64,000 bases of DNA from Micromonospora carbonacea (lineage in GTDB: Bacteria; Actinomycetota; Actinomycetes; Mycobacteriales; Micromonosporaceae): NCBI RefSeq assembly GCF_014205165.1, contig NZ_JACHMZ010000001.1:248001-312000 (forward strand), written 5' to 3'. Of this stretch, positions 52,354 through 60,335 are shown piece by piece. The notes under the pieces are model-generated. The model was not told the DNA's origin. It saw nothing but the letters and a program-made list of their open reading frames with translations, and did no database searches. The stretch's first letter is position 1. Each line of letters starts with the position of its first letter. The position numbers and the translations under genes were made by a program.

Positions 52354-52406
52354 GGAAGGGCCCCCTGTTAACGCTTTCTGTATAGGAAGGGCCCCCTCCT
52401 AACACC
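52351..52406 (+). repeat. Family-1 palindromic repeat, copy R7
   Basis: TAAGGAAGGGCCCCCTGTTA, ACGCTTTCTGTATAGG, then AAGGGCCCCCTCCTAACACC. The TAA is the ygfZ stop codon. It lies ahead of a gene on the same strand. Confidence 0.92.
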
Positions 52407-52539
52407 GCAGCCGGCGCGCAGTCGCACCGCAGCCGGCGTGCGGGCGGGGAGTGAGCGGCGCGCGGCGTTGCGACCGGCTGGCGGACGGGCGCGTCCGCTG
52501 GGGGAGCGCGCGCCGTCGACCGGGCCCCCGCCGGGCGTC

Positions 52540-52545
52540 TAGGAT
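52540..52545 (+). promoter_or_regulatory. Leaderless -10 of the BKACE gene
   Basis: TAGGAT seven bases before ATG 52553. Confidence 0.7.
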
Positions 52546-52552
52546 CGCCGGC

Positions 52553-53389
52553 ATGACGACAGGGACGTTGATCACGGTTGCCCCCACCGGCGCGGAGTCG
52601 GCCAAGGCGGAGGTCCCGGCGCTGCCGGTGACCCTCGACGAGCTGATGCTGACCGCCAAGGAGTGCGAGGCGCTCGGCGCCGCCGTGATCCACGTCCACA
52701 TCCGCGACGACGAGGCCCGGCCCACACTCGACCAGGGGCGGCTGCGGGAGACCGTGGCGGCCCTGCGCGAGGGCACCGACCTGATCGTGCAGCTCTCCAC
52801 CGGCGGCGCGGTCACCGACCCGGAGGCCGACCGGCTGGCCGTCCTCGACGCCGGGCCGGACATGGCGTCCTGCACCATGGGCACGCTCAACTTCGGCGAC
52901 GACGTCTTCCTCAACCGCTGGGAGTTCATCGTCGACCTGCACACCCGGATGCAGGAGCGCGGCATCGTGCCCGAGTACGAGATCTTCGACCTCGGCCACC
53001 TGACCGCCCTGCAACGGCTCCTCGGCAAGCACGGGCTGCCGCACGGCGGGCACGTGCACGTCGACTTCGTGATGGGCGTGCCGGGCGGCATGCCGGGCAC
53101 CACGGCGACGCTTGCCGCCGCCCACCAGGCGCTGCGCGACCTGCCGGAGGGCACCACGTTCTCGGCCACCGGCATCGGGCGCAGCACCATCCCGGTGCTG
53201 CTGGCCTCCCTGTCGGCCGGCGGGCACCTGCGGGTCGGCATGGAGGACACGGTGACGTACGCGAAGGGCCGGCCGGTCGAGTCGAACATGCAGCTCGTGG
53301 CGCGGGCGGTGGGCTTCGCCCAGCTCGCGCAGCGCCCGCCGCTGACCACCGCCGAGGCCCGCGCCCTGCTCGGCGTCGCCCCCCGCTAG
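52553..53389 (+). CDS. BKACE-family beta-keto acid cleavage enzyme
   Basis: A 278-aa TIM-barrel protein matching the BKACE (DUF849) family, which condenses a beta-keto acid with acetyl-CoA. The metal site is HVHIRDDE (His-x-His), and LSTGGAVTDPEADRL and HVHVDFVMGVPGGMPG are further active-site segments. RVGMEDTVTYAKGRP is a family signature. The keto acid substrate (lysine fermentation, carnitine or other) is not known. Confidence 0.9.
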   Translation: MTTGTLITVAPTGAESAKAEVPALPVTLDELMLTAKECEALGAAVIHVHIRDDEARPTLDQGRLRETVAALREGTDLIVQLSTGGAVTDPEADRLAVLDAGPDMASCTMGTLNFGDDVFLNRWEFIVDLHTRMQERGIVPEYEIFDLGHLTALQRLLGKHGLPHGGHVHVDFVMGVPGGMPGTTATLAAAHQALRDLPEGTTFSATGIGRSTIPVLLASLSAGGHLRVGMEDTVTYAKGRPVESNMQLVARAVGFAQLAQRPPLTTAEARALLGVAPR

Positions 53390-53498
53390 GCCACGGGCGG
53401 GCGGCGCGCGCCGGTAAGCCCCGGCCAGGCCGTCGCCCCTGTCGCGGCTCGGGTGACTGCGCTGTTCACCCGCGTTTCGCCCCCCGCCGGCCCCTCGG

Positions 53499-53504
53499 TA
53501 CCGT
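53499..53504 (+). promoter_or_regulatory. Leaderless -10 of the asparaginase gene
   Basis: TACCGT six bases before GTG 53511. Confidence 0.65.
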
Positions 53505-53510
53505 CCACCC

Positions 53511-54470
53511 GTGAGCAAGACGTACTCCGGTGGCGTGCCGCTGGCCGAGGTGGTCCGTTCCGGGTTCGTGGAGGGGCTGCACCGCGGCTCGGTGGTGGTG
53601 CTCGACGCGGCCGGCGCGACGGTCGCCGCCGCCGGGGACGTGGCGTCCCCGGTCTTCCCCCGCTCGGCCAGCAAGCCGATGCAGACGGTCGGCATGCTCC
53701 GCGCCGGGCTGCCGCTGACCGACCCGGCCGACGTGGCGATCGTGTCGGCCAGCCACGCCGGGGAGGAGTTCCACGTGGCCCGGGTCGGCGCGCTGCTGGC
53801 CGGTGCCGGGCTGGACGAGTCCGACCTGGGCTGCCCGCCCGACCTGCCGATGGGCGAGCTGGCCCGGGAGGCGGTGCTGCGCGCGGGCGGCGGGCCCACC
53901 CGGGGCCGGATGAACTGCTCCGGCAAGCACACCGGCATGCTGCTCACCTGCCTGGCCGCCGGCTGGCCCCGGGCGGGCTACCGGCAGCCGGAGCACCCGT
54001 TGCAGCGCGCGCTGCGCTCGGCCGTCCAGGAGTGCGCCGGGGAGCCGGTGGCGGCGGTCGGGGTGGACGGCTGCGGCGCGCCGGTGCTGGCCGTGTCGCT
54101 GACCGGGCTGGCCCGCGCGTACCTGCGGCTGGTCTCGGCCGGGCCGGGCTCGCCCGAGCGGGCCGTCGCGGACGCCATGCGGGCGCACCCGGAGCTGGTC
54201 GGCGGTACCTGGGCCGAGGACAGCCGGCTGATGCGCGGCCTGCCCGGCGCGCTCGCGAAGATCGGCGCGGAGGGGGTGATCGCCGCCGCGCTCCCGGGGG
54301 TCGGCGCGGTCGCCCTGAAGGTCGACGACGGGGCTTCGCGGGCCCGGATGCCGGTCCTGGTCTCCGCGCTGCGCCGGCTGGGCGTCCGGGCGCCCGTCCT
54401 CGACGAGTACGCCGAGCTGCCGCTGCTCGGCGGCGGGATCCCGGTCGGGGCGGTCCGCCCGGTCTGGTGA
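53511..54470 (+). CDS. L-asparaginase II (ReAV-type, class 3)
   Basis: A 319-aa protein related to the Rhizobium-type asparaginases. It has the two SxxK motifs (FPRSASKPMQ and NCSGKHTGM) that carry the catalytic Ser-Lys pairs, and VGVDGCGAPV with the zinc-binding Cys region. It should hydrolyse L-asparagine to aspartate and ammonia in the cytosol, with no signal peptide. Alone between BKACE and the hydrolase. Confidence 0.9.
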   Translation: MSKTYSGGVPLAEVVRSGFVEGLHRGSVVVLDAAGATVAAAGDVASPVFPRSASKPMQTVGMLRAGLPLTDPADVAIVSASHAGEEFHVARVGALLAGAGLDESDLGCPPDLPMGELAREAVLRAGGGPTRGRMNCSGKHTGMLLTCLAAGWPRAGYRQPEHPLQRALRSAVQECAGEPVAAVGVDGCGAPVLAVSLTGLARAYLRLVSAGPGSPERAVADAMRAHPELVGGTWAEDSRLMRGLPGALAKIGAEGVIAAALPGVGAVALKVDDGASRARMPVLVSALRRLGVRAPVLDEYAELPLLGGGIPVGAVRPVW

Positions 54471-54476
54471 CGGCGA

Positions 54477-54534
54477 TAGGAAGGGCCCCTTGTTAACAGA
54501 CGTCTGTTAACAAGGGGCCCTTCCTTGCACCTCA
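54477..54534 (-). repeat. Family-1 palindromic repeat, copy R8: perfect 48-bp palindrome
   Basis: Bases 54478-54525 are a perfect 48-bp palindrome centred on ACGT in CAGACGTCTG, built from AGGAAGGGCCCCTTGTTAAC and its complement. The conserved end TGAGGTGCAAGG on the minus strand begins with the hydrolase stop. It sits between convergent genes. Confidence 0.95.
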
Positions 54535-55329
54535 CCGCAGGAAGTCCAGCAGGGCGTCGTTGACGGCGTCCGGCCGCTCCAGGGGGAGCAGGTGCCCGGC
54601 GTCCGGCACGTCCGGCAGCCGCACCGCGCCCGGCACCTCGGCGGCGATCCGGTCGGCGAGCCGTCCGATGTCCGGCACGTCGGCGGCCCCGGCGGCCACC
54701 AGCACCGGTACGCGCAGCTCGCCGAGCCGCTCGATCGCGGGCGGGTCGAGTTCGGCCACGTCGACGGCGCTGAGCGCCAGCTCGGCCGCGAGCGCCCGGC
54801 GGTCCATCTCCTCGGCGAACCGGACCAGCTCCGGGTCGACCTCCTCGGGGCGGCGGACCGGGCCGACCACCCAGAACCGCACCTCGCCTGCCGCCGTGGC
54901 CGCGAAGTCCTCGGGGTCCGTCTCGCCCACCAGGTCGTCCCAGAGGTCGTTTGCCTCGTCGGACCACTCGCTGCCGCTGACGGCCGTGCCGAACAGGGCG
55001 AGTGCGTCGACCCGATCCGGGTATGCGAGGGCGGTGTCCAGTGCCACGGCCCCGCCGAAGGAGCACCCGACGAGGGCGGCCCGGGGCAGTCCCAGGGCGT
55101 CCAGCAGGCCGACCACGTCGTCGTGGTGGGCGAACGGGTCGGTGGGCAGCTCGGAGTCGCCGTAGCCGCGCAGGTCGACGGTGATCACGCGGTGCCGGGT
55201 GGCCAGTGCGGGCACCTGTTCCCGCCACATGCGCCGGTCGGCGATGCCGGCGTGCAGCAGGAGCACGGGCGTTCCGTCACCCGTGTCGTCGTACGCGAGG
55301 TTCGCGCCGTTGATCTCGATCTTCGTCAC
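54532..55329 (-). CDS. Alpha/beta-fold hydrolase
   Basis: A 265-aa hydrolase. The N-terminal NLAYDDTGDGTPVLLLHAG carries the oxyanion HG-like HAG, the nucleophile is GCSFGGAVALDT, the acid is probably in the LVAAGAADVPDI region, and the His is in AGHLLPLERPDAV. It probably hydrolyses an ester, lactone or amide. The substrate is unknown. GTG 55329 is set by TACCTT seven bases upstream. The frame open to 55437 is rejected. Its stop codon starts repeat R8. Confidence 0.9.
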   Translation of the reverse strand: MTKIEINGANLAYDDTGDGTPVLLLHAGIADRRMWREQVPALATRHRVITVDLRGYGDSELPTDPFAHHDDVVGLLDALGLPRAALVGCSFGGAVALDTALAYPDRVDALALFGTAVSGSEWSDEANDLWDDLVGETDPEDFAATAAGEVRFWVVGPVRRPEEVDPELVRFAEEMDRRALAAELALSAVDVAELDPPAIERLGELRVPVLVAAGAADVPDIGRLADRIAAEVPGAVRLPDVPDAGHLLPLERPDAVNDALLDFLR

Positions 55330-55336
55330 CTCGGGG

Positions 55337-55342
55337 AAGGTA
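55337..55342 (-). promoter_or_regulatory. Leaderless -10 of the hydrolase gene
   Basis: TACCTT on the minus strand, seven bases before GTG 55329. Confidence 0.65.
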
Positions 55343-55471
55343 CGGACCGGACGCACGGCGCGCAACAGATTCACGTCGGGCGGCGCTGACCAGGGGCGGG
55401 CCGGGAGACGTGGCTGGGTTGATCGGCATCCCGCCACGCGACGACCGCGTGCCCGGCCGGCGTGAGACCTT

Positions 55472-55523
55472 GCTAACTCGGGTTAGCGTTTTGCTTGCAG
55501 CAGCTAGCAGGGCCGGTTAGCGT
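55472..55523 (+). promoter_or_regulatory. Candidate autoregulatory operator of the XRE gene
   Basis: GCTAAC-TCGG-GTTAGC is a 6-bp inverted repeat at 55472-55487. The GGTTAGCGT half-site recurs at 55515-55523, where it contains the -10 box. Spacing between the two GGTTAGCGT copies is 34 bases, close to three helical turns. Confidence 0.5.
55518..55523 (+). promoter_or_regulatory. Leaderless -10 of the XRE gene
   Basis: TAGCGT six bases before ATG 55530, embedded in GGTTAGCGT. Confidence 0.7.
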
Positions 55524-55529
55524 GGGGGC

Positions 55530-56285
55530 ATGGCCACTCCCAAGGACCTACCCGACGTCGGCGGGTTCATCCGTGACCTGCGGCGCAACGCGAAGATCTC
55601 GCTGCGGCAGCTCGCCGAGCAGGCGGGCGTCAGCAACCCGTACCTCAGCCAGATCGAGCGGGGCCTGCGCAAGCCCAGCGCCGAGGTGCTCCAGCAGCTC
55701 GCCAGCGCGCTGCGGGTCTCCACCCCGGCGATGTACCTGCGGGCCGGCCTGCTCGACGACAAGGAGGGGCAGGGCGTGCTCGCCGCCATCGCGGTCGATC
55801 CCGACCTGACGATGGCGCAGAAGCAGTCCCTGACCCAGATCTACGAGACGTTCCGCCGGGAGAACAGCCGGCTCGCCGAGGCGACGGCCGCCACCGAGGC
55901 CGCCGAAGCCGCCACCGAGGCCGCGCAGGCCAGCACCGAGGCCACCGCCCAGGCCGCCGAAGCCGGCCCGGCCGGCACGAACAGCACGGCGGCCCCGGCC
56001 ACCACGGCCCCGGCCACCAGAGCCCCGGCCACCACGGCGGACCCGGCGGCCCCGTCCGCGCCGGGGGTCGCCCCGGAGGCCCCGGGCACGCTGACCCCGG
56101 CCGCGACCGGGCCCACCACGCCGGAGGGCACCCCGACCGAGGCGGTCCTGGAGTCGGTCGCCGTCACCGAGGCCGGCCCGGCGCCCGCCCCGCCCAGCAG
56201 CACGCCCGCGAGGAAGGCCGCCGAGAAGGCGACCGCCGTCGAGACCGAGCAGACCGCCGCCGCGGTCGAGGAGGAGAAGTCATGA
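55530..56285 (+). CDS. XRE-type HTH regulator with an Ala/Thr-rich tail
   Basis: A 251-aa protein. Residues about 8-70 form a helix-turn-helix (IRDLRRNAKISLRQLAEQAG, then SNPYLSQIERGLRKPSAEVL). A helical linker (about 90-115) is followed by a low-complexity tail of repeated Ala/Thr/Pro/Glu (residues about 115-251). It matches Rv0474, which precedes hbhA in mycobacteria. The HbhA-like gene starts at its stop (ATGA). The tail is longer than usual for such a regulator. Confidence 0.88.
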   Translation: MATPKDLPDVGGFIRDLRRNAKISLRQLAEQAGVSNPYLSQIERGLRKPSAEVLQQLASALRVSTPAMYLRAGLLDDKEGQGVLAAIAVDPDLTMAQKQSLTQIYETFRRENSRLAEATAATEAAEAATEAAQASTEATAQAAEAGPAGTNSTAAPATTAPATRAPATTADPAAPSAPGVAPEAPGTLTPAATGPTTPEGTPTEAVLESVAVTEAGPAPAPPSSTPARKAAEKATAVETEQTAAAVEEEKS

Positions 56286-57157
56286 GCCCGAAGACCAACC
56301 GCATCCCGGCCCCGCTCTACGCCGCCGCCGGCGCCGGCGACCTGGCCCTGGAGCAGCTCCGCAAGCTGCCCACCGTGGTCACCGACCTGAGCGGCAGGGT
56401 CGCCGCCGACCTGGGCGGCAAGGCCGTCGTGACCGGCTTCGAGCTGCGCCAGAAGGCCACCGAGACTCTGCGTACGGCCAACCAGACCGCCGCCGAGCTG
56501 CGGGGCCGGTCGGTCCCGGCCGAGCTGAACCGGCTGCGCGAGGCGGCCGACGTCAACCGCCTGCGCGAGGCCGCCGACCTGAACCGCCTGCGCGAGGTCG
56601 CCGACGTCGACCGGCTGCGCGAGCTGACCGACCTCGACCGGCTGCGCGGGCTGGCCGCCCGGAACGCGGCCGTCGTCGTCGCCGGCGCGCAGGCCGCCCA
56701 GGAGCGGGCCCTCGCCGCGTACGCGGAGCTGGTCGCCCGTGGCGAGCGGGTGGTCGGCGCCGGCGTGCTGGAGGCCGCCGACACCGTCAACGCCGACATC
56801 GCGGCGACCGAGGCCGACCTGAACCCGGCCCCGGCCGCCCCCGCCGCGCCCGCCCCGGCGGCGAAGGCCGACGTCCCGACCCCGGCCGACGTGGCCGAGG
56901 TCGTCGAGGCCAAGCCGACCGCCGCGCGGACCCCGCGCACCCGCGCGACGAAGGCGACCGCAACCAAGGCGACCGCGACCAAGGCGAGCACGACCAAGGC
57001 GGCAGGGGCCAAGGCCAGCGCGAAGACCGCTGCCAGGGGCGACACCGGTGCCGGCCCCAAGGCCGAGGCCACCGACGGCCCGACCCCGGAGGCCACCGAC
57101 ACCCCGTCGGCCAAGCTGCCCAAGGCCACCCGGCGGACCCGCCCGGCCGCCGAGTAG
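56282..57157 (+). CDS. HbhA-like heparin-binding hemagglutinin homologue with nonapeptide repeats
   Basis: A 291-aa protein. An N-terminal helical region (PLYAAAGAGDLALEQLRKLP) similar to HbhA is followed at residues 82-125 by five near-identical nonads of the form L/V-N/D-RLRE-x-x-D. A second helix (ARNAAVVVAGAQAAQERALA) and a Lys/Ala/Thr-rich tail (KATATKASTTKAAGAKASAK) resembling the HbhA heparin-binding tail follow. It has no signal peptide, like HbhA. Surface adhesion or wall association is inferred. Synteny with Rv0474-Rv0476 supports the call. Confidence 0.85.
   Translation: MSPKTNRIPAPLYAAAGAGDLALEQLRKLPTVVTDLSGRVAADLGGKAVVTGFELRQKATETLRTANQTAAELRGRSVPAELNRLREAADVNRLREAADLNRLREVADVDRLRELTDLDRLRGLAARNAAVVVAGAQAAQERALAAYAELVARGERVVGAGVLEAADTVNADIAATEADLNPAPAAPAAPAPAAKADVPTPADVAEVVEAKPTAARTPRTRATKATATKATATKASTTKAAGAKASAKTAARGDTGAGPKAEATDGPTPEATDTPSAKLPKATRRTRPAAE
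56525..56658 (+). repeat. 27-bp tandem repeat inside the HbhA-like gene
   Basis: Five in-frame units encode L/VNRLREAAD-type nonads (residues 82-125); the second and third units are the most alike. The charge pattern would place Arg and Glu on the same helix face every nine residues. Confidence 0.85.
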
Positions 57158-57213
57158 CCGACCTGGTCCGCGCGACCCGGGGTTGACCTCCCCGGCCCGC
57201 GCTTCCCGGCCCG

Positions 57214-57261
57214 CCCCGGTCCGTGGCCGCCCCGGTCCGTGGCCGCCCCGGTCCGTGGCCC
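57214..57261 (+). repeat. 16-bp tandem repeat, three copies
   Basis: CCCCGGTCCGTGGCCG occurs at 57214 and 57230, with a third copy differing in the last base at 57246, in the gap between the HbhA-like gene and the DUF2516 gene. Confidence 0.85.
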
Positions 57262-57348
57262 GCGCCGCGACCGGCGGGTCGGCCAGCCCGGGAGAGACGC
57301 CGCACGACCCCGGAGACGTCCTGGCGGACGGATCCGGGGTCGTCGGCA

Positions 57349-57354
57349 TAAGCT
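57349..57354 (+). promoter_or_regulatory. Leaderless -10 of the DUF2516 gene
   Basis: TAAGCT seven bases before ATG 57362. Confidence 0.65.
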
Positions 57355-57361
57355 TGCCGGC

Positions 57362-57679
57362 ATGGCCATCGCCGCGCCGATCTTCGCTTTCCAGGTCCAG
57401 TATTGGATCACCATGCTGCTGCTGGTGTTCGCCCTCGTCATCGAGGGGGTGGCGCTCGTGCACGCGATCACCCAGCGCGGCGAGGGCTTCGCCGCGATCG
57501 GCACCCTGCCCAAGGGCGGATGGATCGCCATCCTCGCGGTGTGCCTGGTGCTCACGCTGCTGACCAACAACGTGCTGAACATCTTCGGCCTGATCGGCAT
57601 CGCCGCCGCCCTGATCTATCTGCTGGACGTCCGGGTCGGGCTGCGTGACCTGCACGACGGCCGGGGATCCTCCTGGTGA
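57362..57679 (+). CDS. DUF2516 membrane protein
   Basis: A 105-aa protein with about three helices (AFQVQYWITMLLLVFALVIE, then VHAITQRGEGFAAIG and WIAILAVCLVLTLL). It matches DUF2516, found downstream of hbhA in mycobacteria (Rv0476). It overlaps the start of the next gene by GTGA. Function unknown. Confidence 0.88.
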   Translation: MAIAAPIFAFQVQYWITMLLLVFALVIEGVALVHAITQRGEGFAAIGTLPKGGWIAILAVCLVLTLLTNNVLNIFGLIGIAAALIYLLDVRVGLRDLHDGRGSSW

Positions 57680-58563
57680 GAGGGTTCCGCTGGCCACCGC
57701 CGCCGGACGGCGGGCCACGGACCTGGGGCCCCGGCCCGGGCGCCCCGCGTACGGGCCGGCCGGCCCTGCCCGAGCCGGAGACCGAGCTGGTCGCCACCCC
57801 ACACGGGGCACGCCTCGAACAGCTCGTCACCGGAGCCGGCGATCCCGTCACCGTGTTCGCGCACGGGCTGGGCAACGGCATCGCCACCACCCGCCCCTTC
57901 GGCAGCGGCGTCGCCGGCCGCAAGGTCTTCTTCCAGTTCCGGGGGCACGGCCGCTCCGACGCGCCCCCCGGCCCGTGGAGCTACCTCGACCTCGCCCGGG
58001 ACCTGCGGGCCGTCGCCGACCTCGCCAACGCCACCCGGGCGTTCGGCGCGAGCCTCGGCGCGGGCGCGCTGTGCCGGCTGCTCGCCGAGAGCCCGGAGCG
58101 CTTCGACCGGCTGGTCTTCTTCCTTCCGGCGGCGCTCGACCAGCCCCGCACCCCGGCCGCCCGGGAGCGGATCGCCGCCCTGATCGAGGCGGTGGAGAGC
58201 GGGGACGCCTCCGCCGTCGCCGACGTCGTCTCGGCCGAGCTGCCGCCCGCCGTGCGCAACACGCCCGCCGGGTGGGCGTACCTTCGGCAGCGGCTCGACC
58301 ACCTGCTGCGCGACGGCCTCGCGGCGGGCCTCGCCGACCTGCCCGACCAGGCCCCGCTGGGCGACCGGGCGGAGCTGGCCGCGGTGACCGCCCCGGCCCT
58401 GGTGCTCGCCTGCGCGGGCGACGACCTGCACCCGGTCGAGGTCGCCGAGCAGCTCGCGGCCGCCCTGCCCCGCGCCACCCTGCACGTGTACGACCGCCCG
58501 GGCGTGCTCTGGTCGGAACGCGCCGACCTGCGGGAGCGGATCTCGGGGTTCCTCAACGGCTGA
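57676..58563 (+). CDS. Alpha/beta-fold hydrolase
   Basis: A 295-aa hydrolase with a Pro/Gly-rich start of about 40 residues. HGLGNGIATTRPF is the oxyanion region, the nucleophile is FGASLGAGALC, and the acid is in ACAGDDLHPVEV. The position normally holding a GH catalytic His reads RPGVLWSERADL, with no His, so the catalytic triad may be incomplete. GTG 57676 overlaps the DUF2516 stop. Last gene of the XRE-HbhA-like-DUF2516 series. Confidence 0.82.
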   Translation: MRGFRWPPPPDGGPRTWGPGPGAPRTGRPALPEPETELVATPHGARLEQLVTGAGDPVTVFAHGLGNGIATTRPFGSGVAGRKVFFQFRGHGRSDAPPGPWSYLDLARDLRAVADLANATRAFGASLGAGALCRLLAESPERFDRLVFFLPAALDQPRTPAARERIAALIEAVESGDASAVADVVSAELPPAVRNTPAGWAYLRQRLDHLLRDGLAAGLADLPDQAPLGDRAELAAVTAPALVLACAGDDLHPVEVAEQLAAALPRATLHVYDRPGVLWSERADLRERISGFLNG

Positions 58564-58581
58564 CGCCGGCCGCCGGGGGTG

Positions 58582-59280
58582 TCAGCCGTGGGCCGCCCCG
58601 ACCGGCGGCAGGTGGGCGGCCCGCACGTCGAGCAGCCAGCGCTCCACGGTCGCCTCGTCGGGCCGCTGCGGCAGCGGCGTACGCGTCGTGCCGAAGTCGT
58701 GTTCCGCCTCGGCGAGCAGGTCCCGCGCCTCCGCCAGCTCCCCGTCGGCCACCCGCTCCCCGAACGCCCGGAACCGCTCCGGGTCGGCCAGCCGGATCTC
58801 CAGCACGCCGGTGGCGTAGAGCCGCCGGCCCTGGTGCACCAGCCGGGCCAGGTGCCGGGCGTGCTTCGCGGTCCGCCGCCGCGTGTCCGCCGAGAACGTC
58901 CCGTCGCCCCGGGACGCCAGCTTGCGGAACTGCTGCGCGGCGTACCCGAGGTAGGCGTCGCGGACCCGGGGCGCGCTGAGGAACGCCGACCGGATGCCGA
59001 TCAGCCGGTCGCCCAGCGCGGTGCGCGTCTCGTAGCAGTCGTCGGGCAGCCACATCAGCTCGGTGGCGGTCGGGTTGCCGCCCAGCGCCAGCCGGGCGTA
59101 CTTGCCGGCCTCGTGCAGGGTGACGTCCGGGTCGGTGGTGACCACCGACTCCCGGGGCGGGCGCAGGCCGTGGAAGGCGACGGTCGGCGCGGCGAACACC
59201 CCGATCCGGTCGACGTCGGAGCCGGGCCGGGCCAGCCCGTACGCCACCGAGCCGACGATCCCGGAGAGCAGCAGGCGCAT
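58582..59280 (-). CDS. Predicted nucleotidyltransferase (Pol-beta superfamily)
   Basis: A 232-aa protein. GSVAYGLARPGSDVDRIGVF is the Pol-beta-type GS...DxD motif; HEAGKYARLALGGNPTATEL and ARHLARLVHQGRRLYATG form the helical part. It resembles the phage/YcgL-type nucleotidyltransferases of unknown target. ATG 59280 is preferred because CATGAT lies six bases upstream. It is divergent from the SDR gene. Confidence 0.85.
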   Translation of the reverse strand: MRLLLSGIVGSVAYGLARPGSDVDRIGVFAAPTVAFHGLRPPRESVVTTDPDVTLHEAGKYARLALGGNPTATELMWLPDDCYETRTALGDRLIGIRSAFLSAPRVRDAYLGYAAQQFRKLASRGDGTFSADTRRRTAKHARHLARLVHQGRRLYATGVLEIRLADPERFRAFGERVADGELAEARDLLAEAEHDFGTTRTPLPQRPDEATVERWLLDVRAAHLPPVGAAHG

Positions 59281-59355
59281 AAGCCGATCATGACGCAGGA
59301 CACCCGTTCGGGAAACCGGACTTCGGCTGTCAGGTATCGCTGTCAGGGTCGACGC

Positions 59356-60276
59356 ATGACAACGAAACCCCTGACCGGGAGGGTCGCGCTCGTCGCCGGG
59401 GCGACCCGGGGCGCCGGCCGGCAGATCGCGATCCAACTCGGCGCGGCCGGGGCGACGGTGTACGCCACCGGCCGCAGCAGCCGCACCGCCGGCCGCTCCG
59501 AACTCGACCGGCCCGAGACCATCGAGGAGACCGCCGAGCTGGTCACCGCCGCCGGCGGCACCGGCATCGCCGCCCGGGTCGACCACCTCGTGCCCGAGCA
59601 GGTGCGCGACCTGGTCGCCCGCATCGACGCCGAGCAGGGCCGGCTCGACGTGCTGGTCAACGACGTCTGGGGCGCCGACCCCCTGATCACCTGGGAGAAG
59701 CCGGTCTGGGAACAGCCCCTCGACGCCGGCTTCCGGACCCTGCGGCTCGCGGTCGACACCCACGTCGTCACCAGCCACTTCGCGCTGCCGCTGCTGATCC
59801 GCCGCCCCGGCGGGCTGGTGGTGGAGATCGGCGACGGCACCCGGGAGTACAACGACGCCCACTACCGGCTGTCGGTCTTCTACGACCTGGCCAAGACCTG
59901 CGTGAACCGGCTCGCCTTCACCCAGGCGCACGAGCTGGAGCCGCACGGCGGCACCGCCGTCGCGCTCACCCCCGGCTGGATCCGCTCCGAGTTCATGCTG
60001 GAGCACTTCGGCGTCACCGAGGCCAACTGGCGCGACGGCGCGGCGACGGACCCGCACTTCCTCATCTCGGAGACCCCGGCGTTCGTCGGGCGGGCCGTCG
60101 CCGCGCTGGCCGCCGACCCCGACCGGGCCCGCTGGAACGGCAGGTCCACCTCCAGCGGCGAGCTGGCCCGGGTGTACGGCTTCACCGACGTCGACGGCAG
60201 CCGACCCGACGCCTTCCGCTACCTCGACGAGGTGGTGCACGGCGGCAGGCAGGCCGACGCCGCCGACTACCGCTGA
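59356..60276 (+). CDS. Short-chain dehydrogenase/reductase
   Basis: A 306-aa NAD(P) enzyme. The TGxxxGxG equivalent is AGATRGAGRQIAIQL. The catalytic region reads VVEIGDGT, then HYRLSVFYDLAKTCVNRLAF, where a Y-x3-K motif (YDLAK) is present but the expected upstream Ser is not obvious. Substrate unknown. The -10 region shows CAGGGT six bases before ATG, and a direct repeat GCTGTCAGG-tatc-GCTGTCAGG (59325-59346) that may bind a regulator. It ends in the 18-bp repeat shared with the WYL gene end. Confidence 0.87.
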   Translation: MTTKPLTGRVALVAGATRGAGRQIAIQLGAAGATVYATGRSSRTAGRSELDRPETIEETAELVTAAGGTGIAARVDHLVPEQVRDLVARIDAEQGRLDVLVNDVWGADPLITWEKPVWEQPLDAGFRTLRLAVDTHVVTSHFALPLLIRRPGGLVVEIGDGTREYNDAHYRLSVFYDLAKTCVNRLAFTQAHELEPHGGTAVALTPGWIRSEFMLEHFGVTEANWRDGAATDPHFLISETPAFVGRAVAALAADPDRARWNGRSTSSGELARVYGFTDVDGSRPDAFRYLDEVVHGGRQADAADYR

Positions 60277-60335
60277 CCGCCGAGATGCCGCTGACCGCCG
60301 GGACACCGCTGAGCGCCGACTACCGCTGACCGCCG
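60265..60335. repeat. 18-bp tandem repeat across a convergent gene junction
   Basis: Four units of the GACTACCGCTGACCGCCG type (one is 17 bp) span the end of the SDR gene (stop in unit 1) and the end of the WYL gene (stop in unit 4). Each unit contains TGA, so stop codons are repeated with the unit. Confidence 0.8.

Noticed and set aside
55330..55437. Longer N-terminus for the alpha/beta hydrolase
   Set aside because: The fold starts after GTG 55329, which has TACCTT seven bases upstream. The extension overlaps that promoter.
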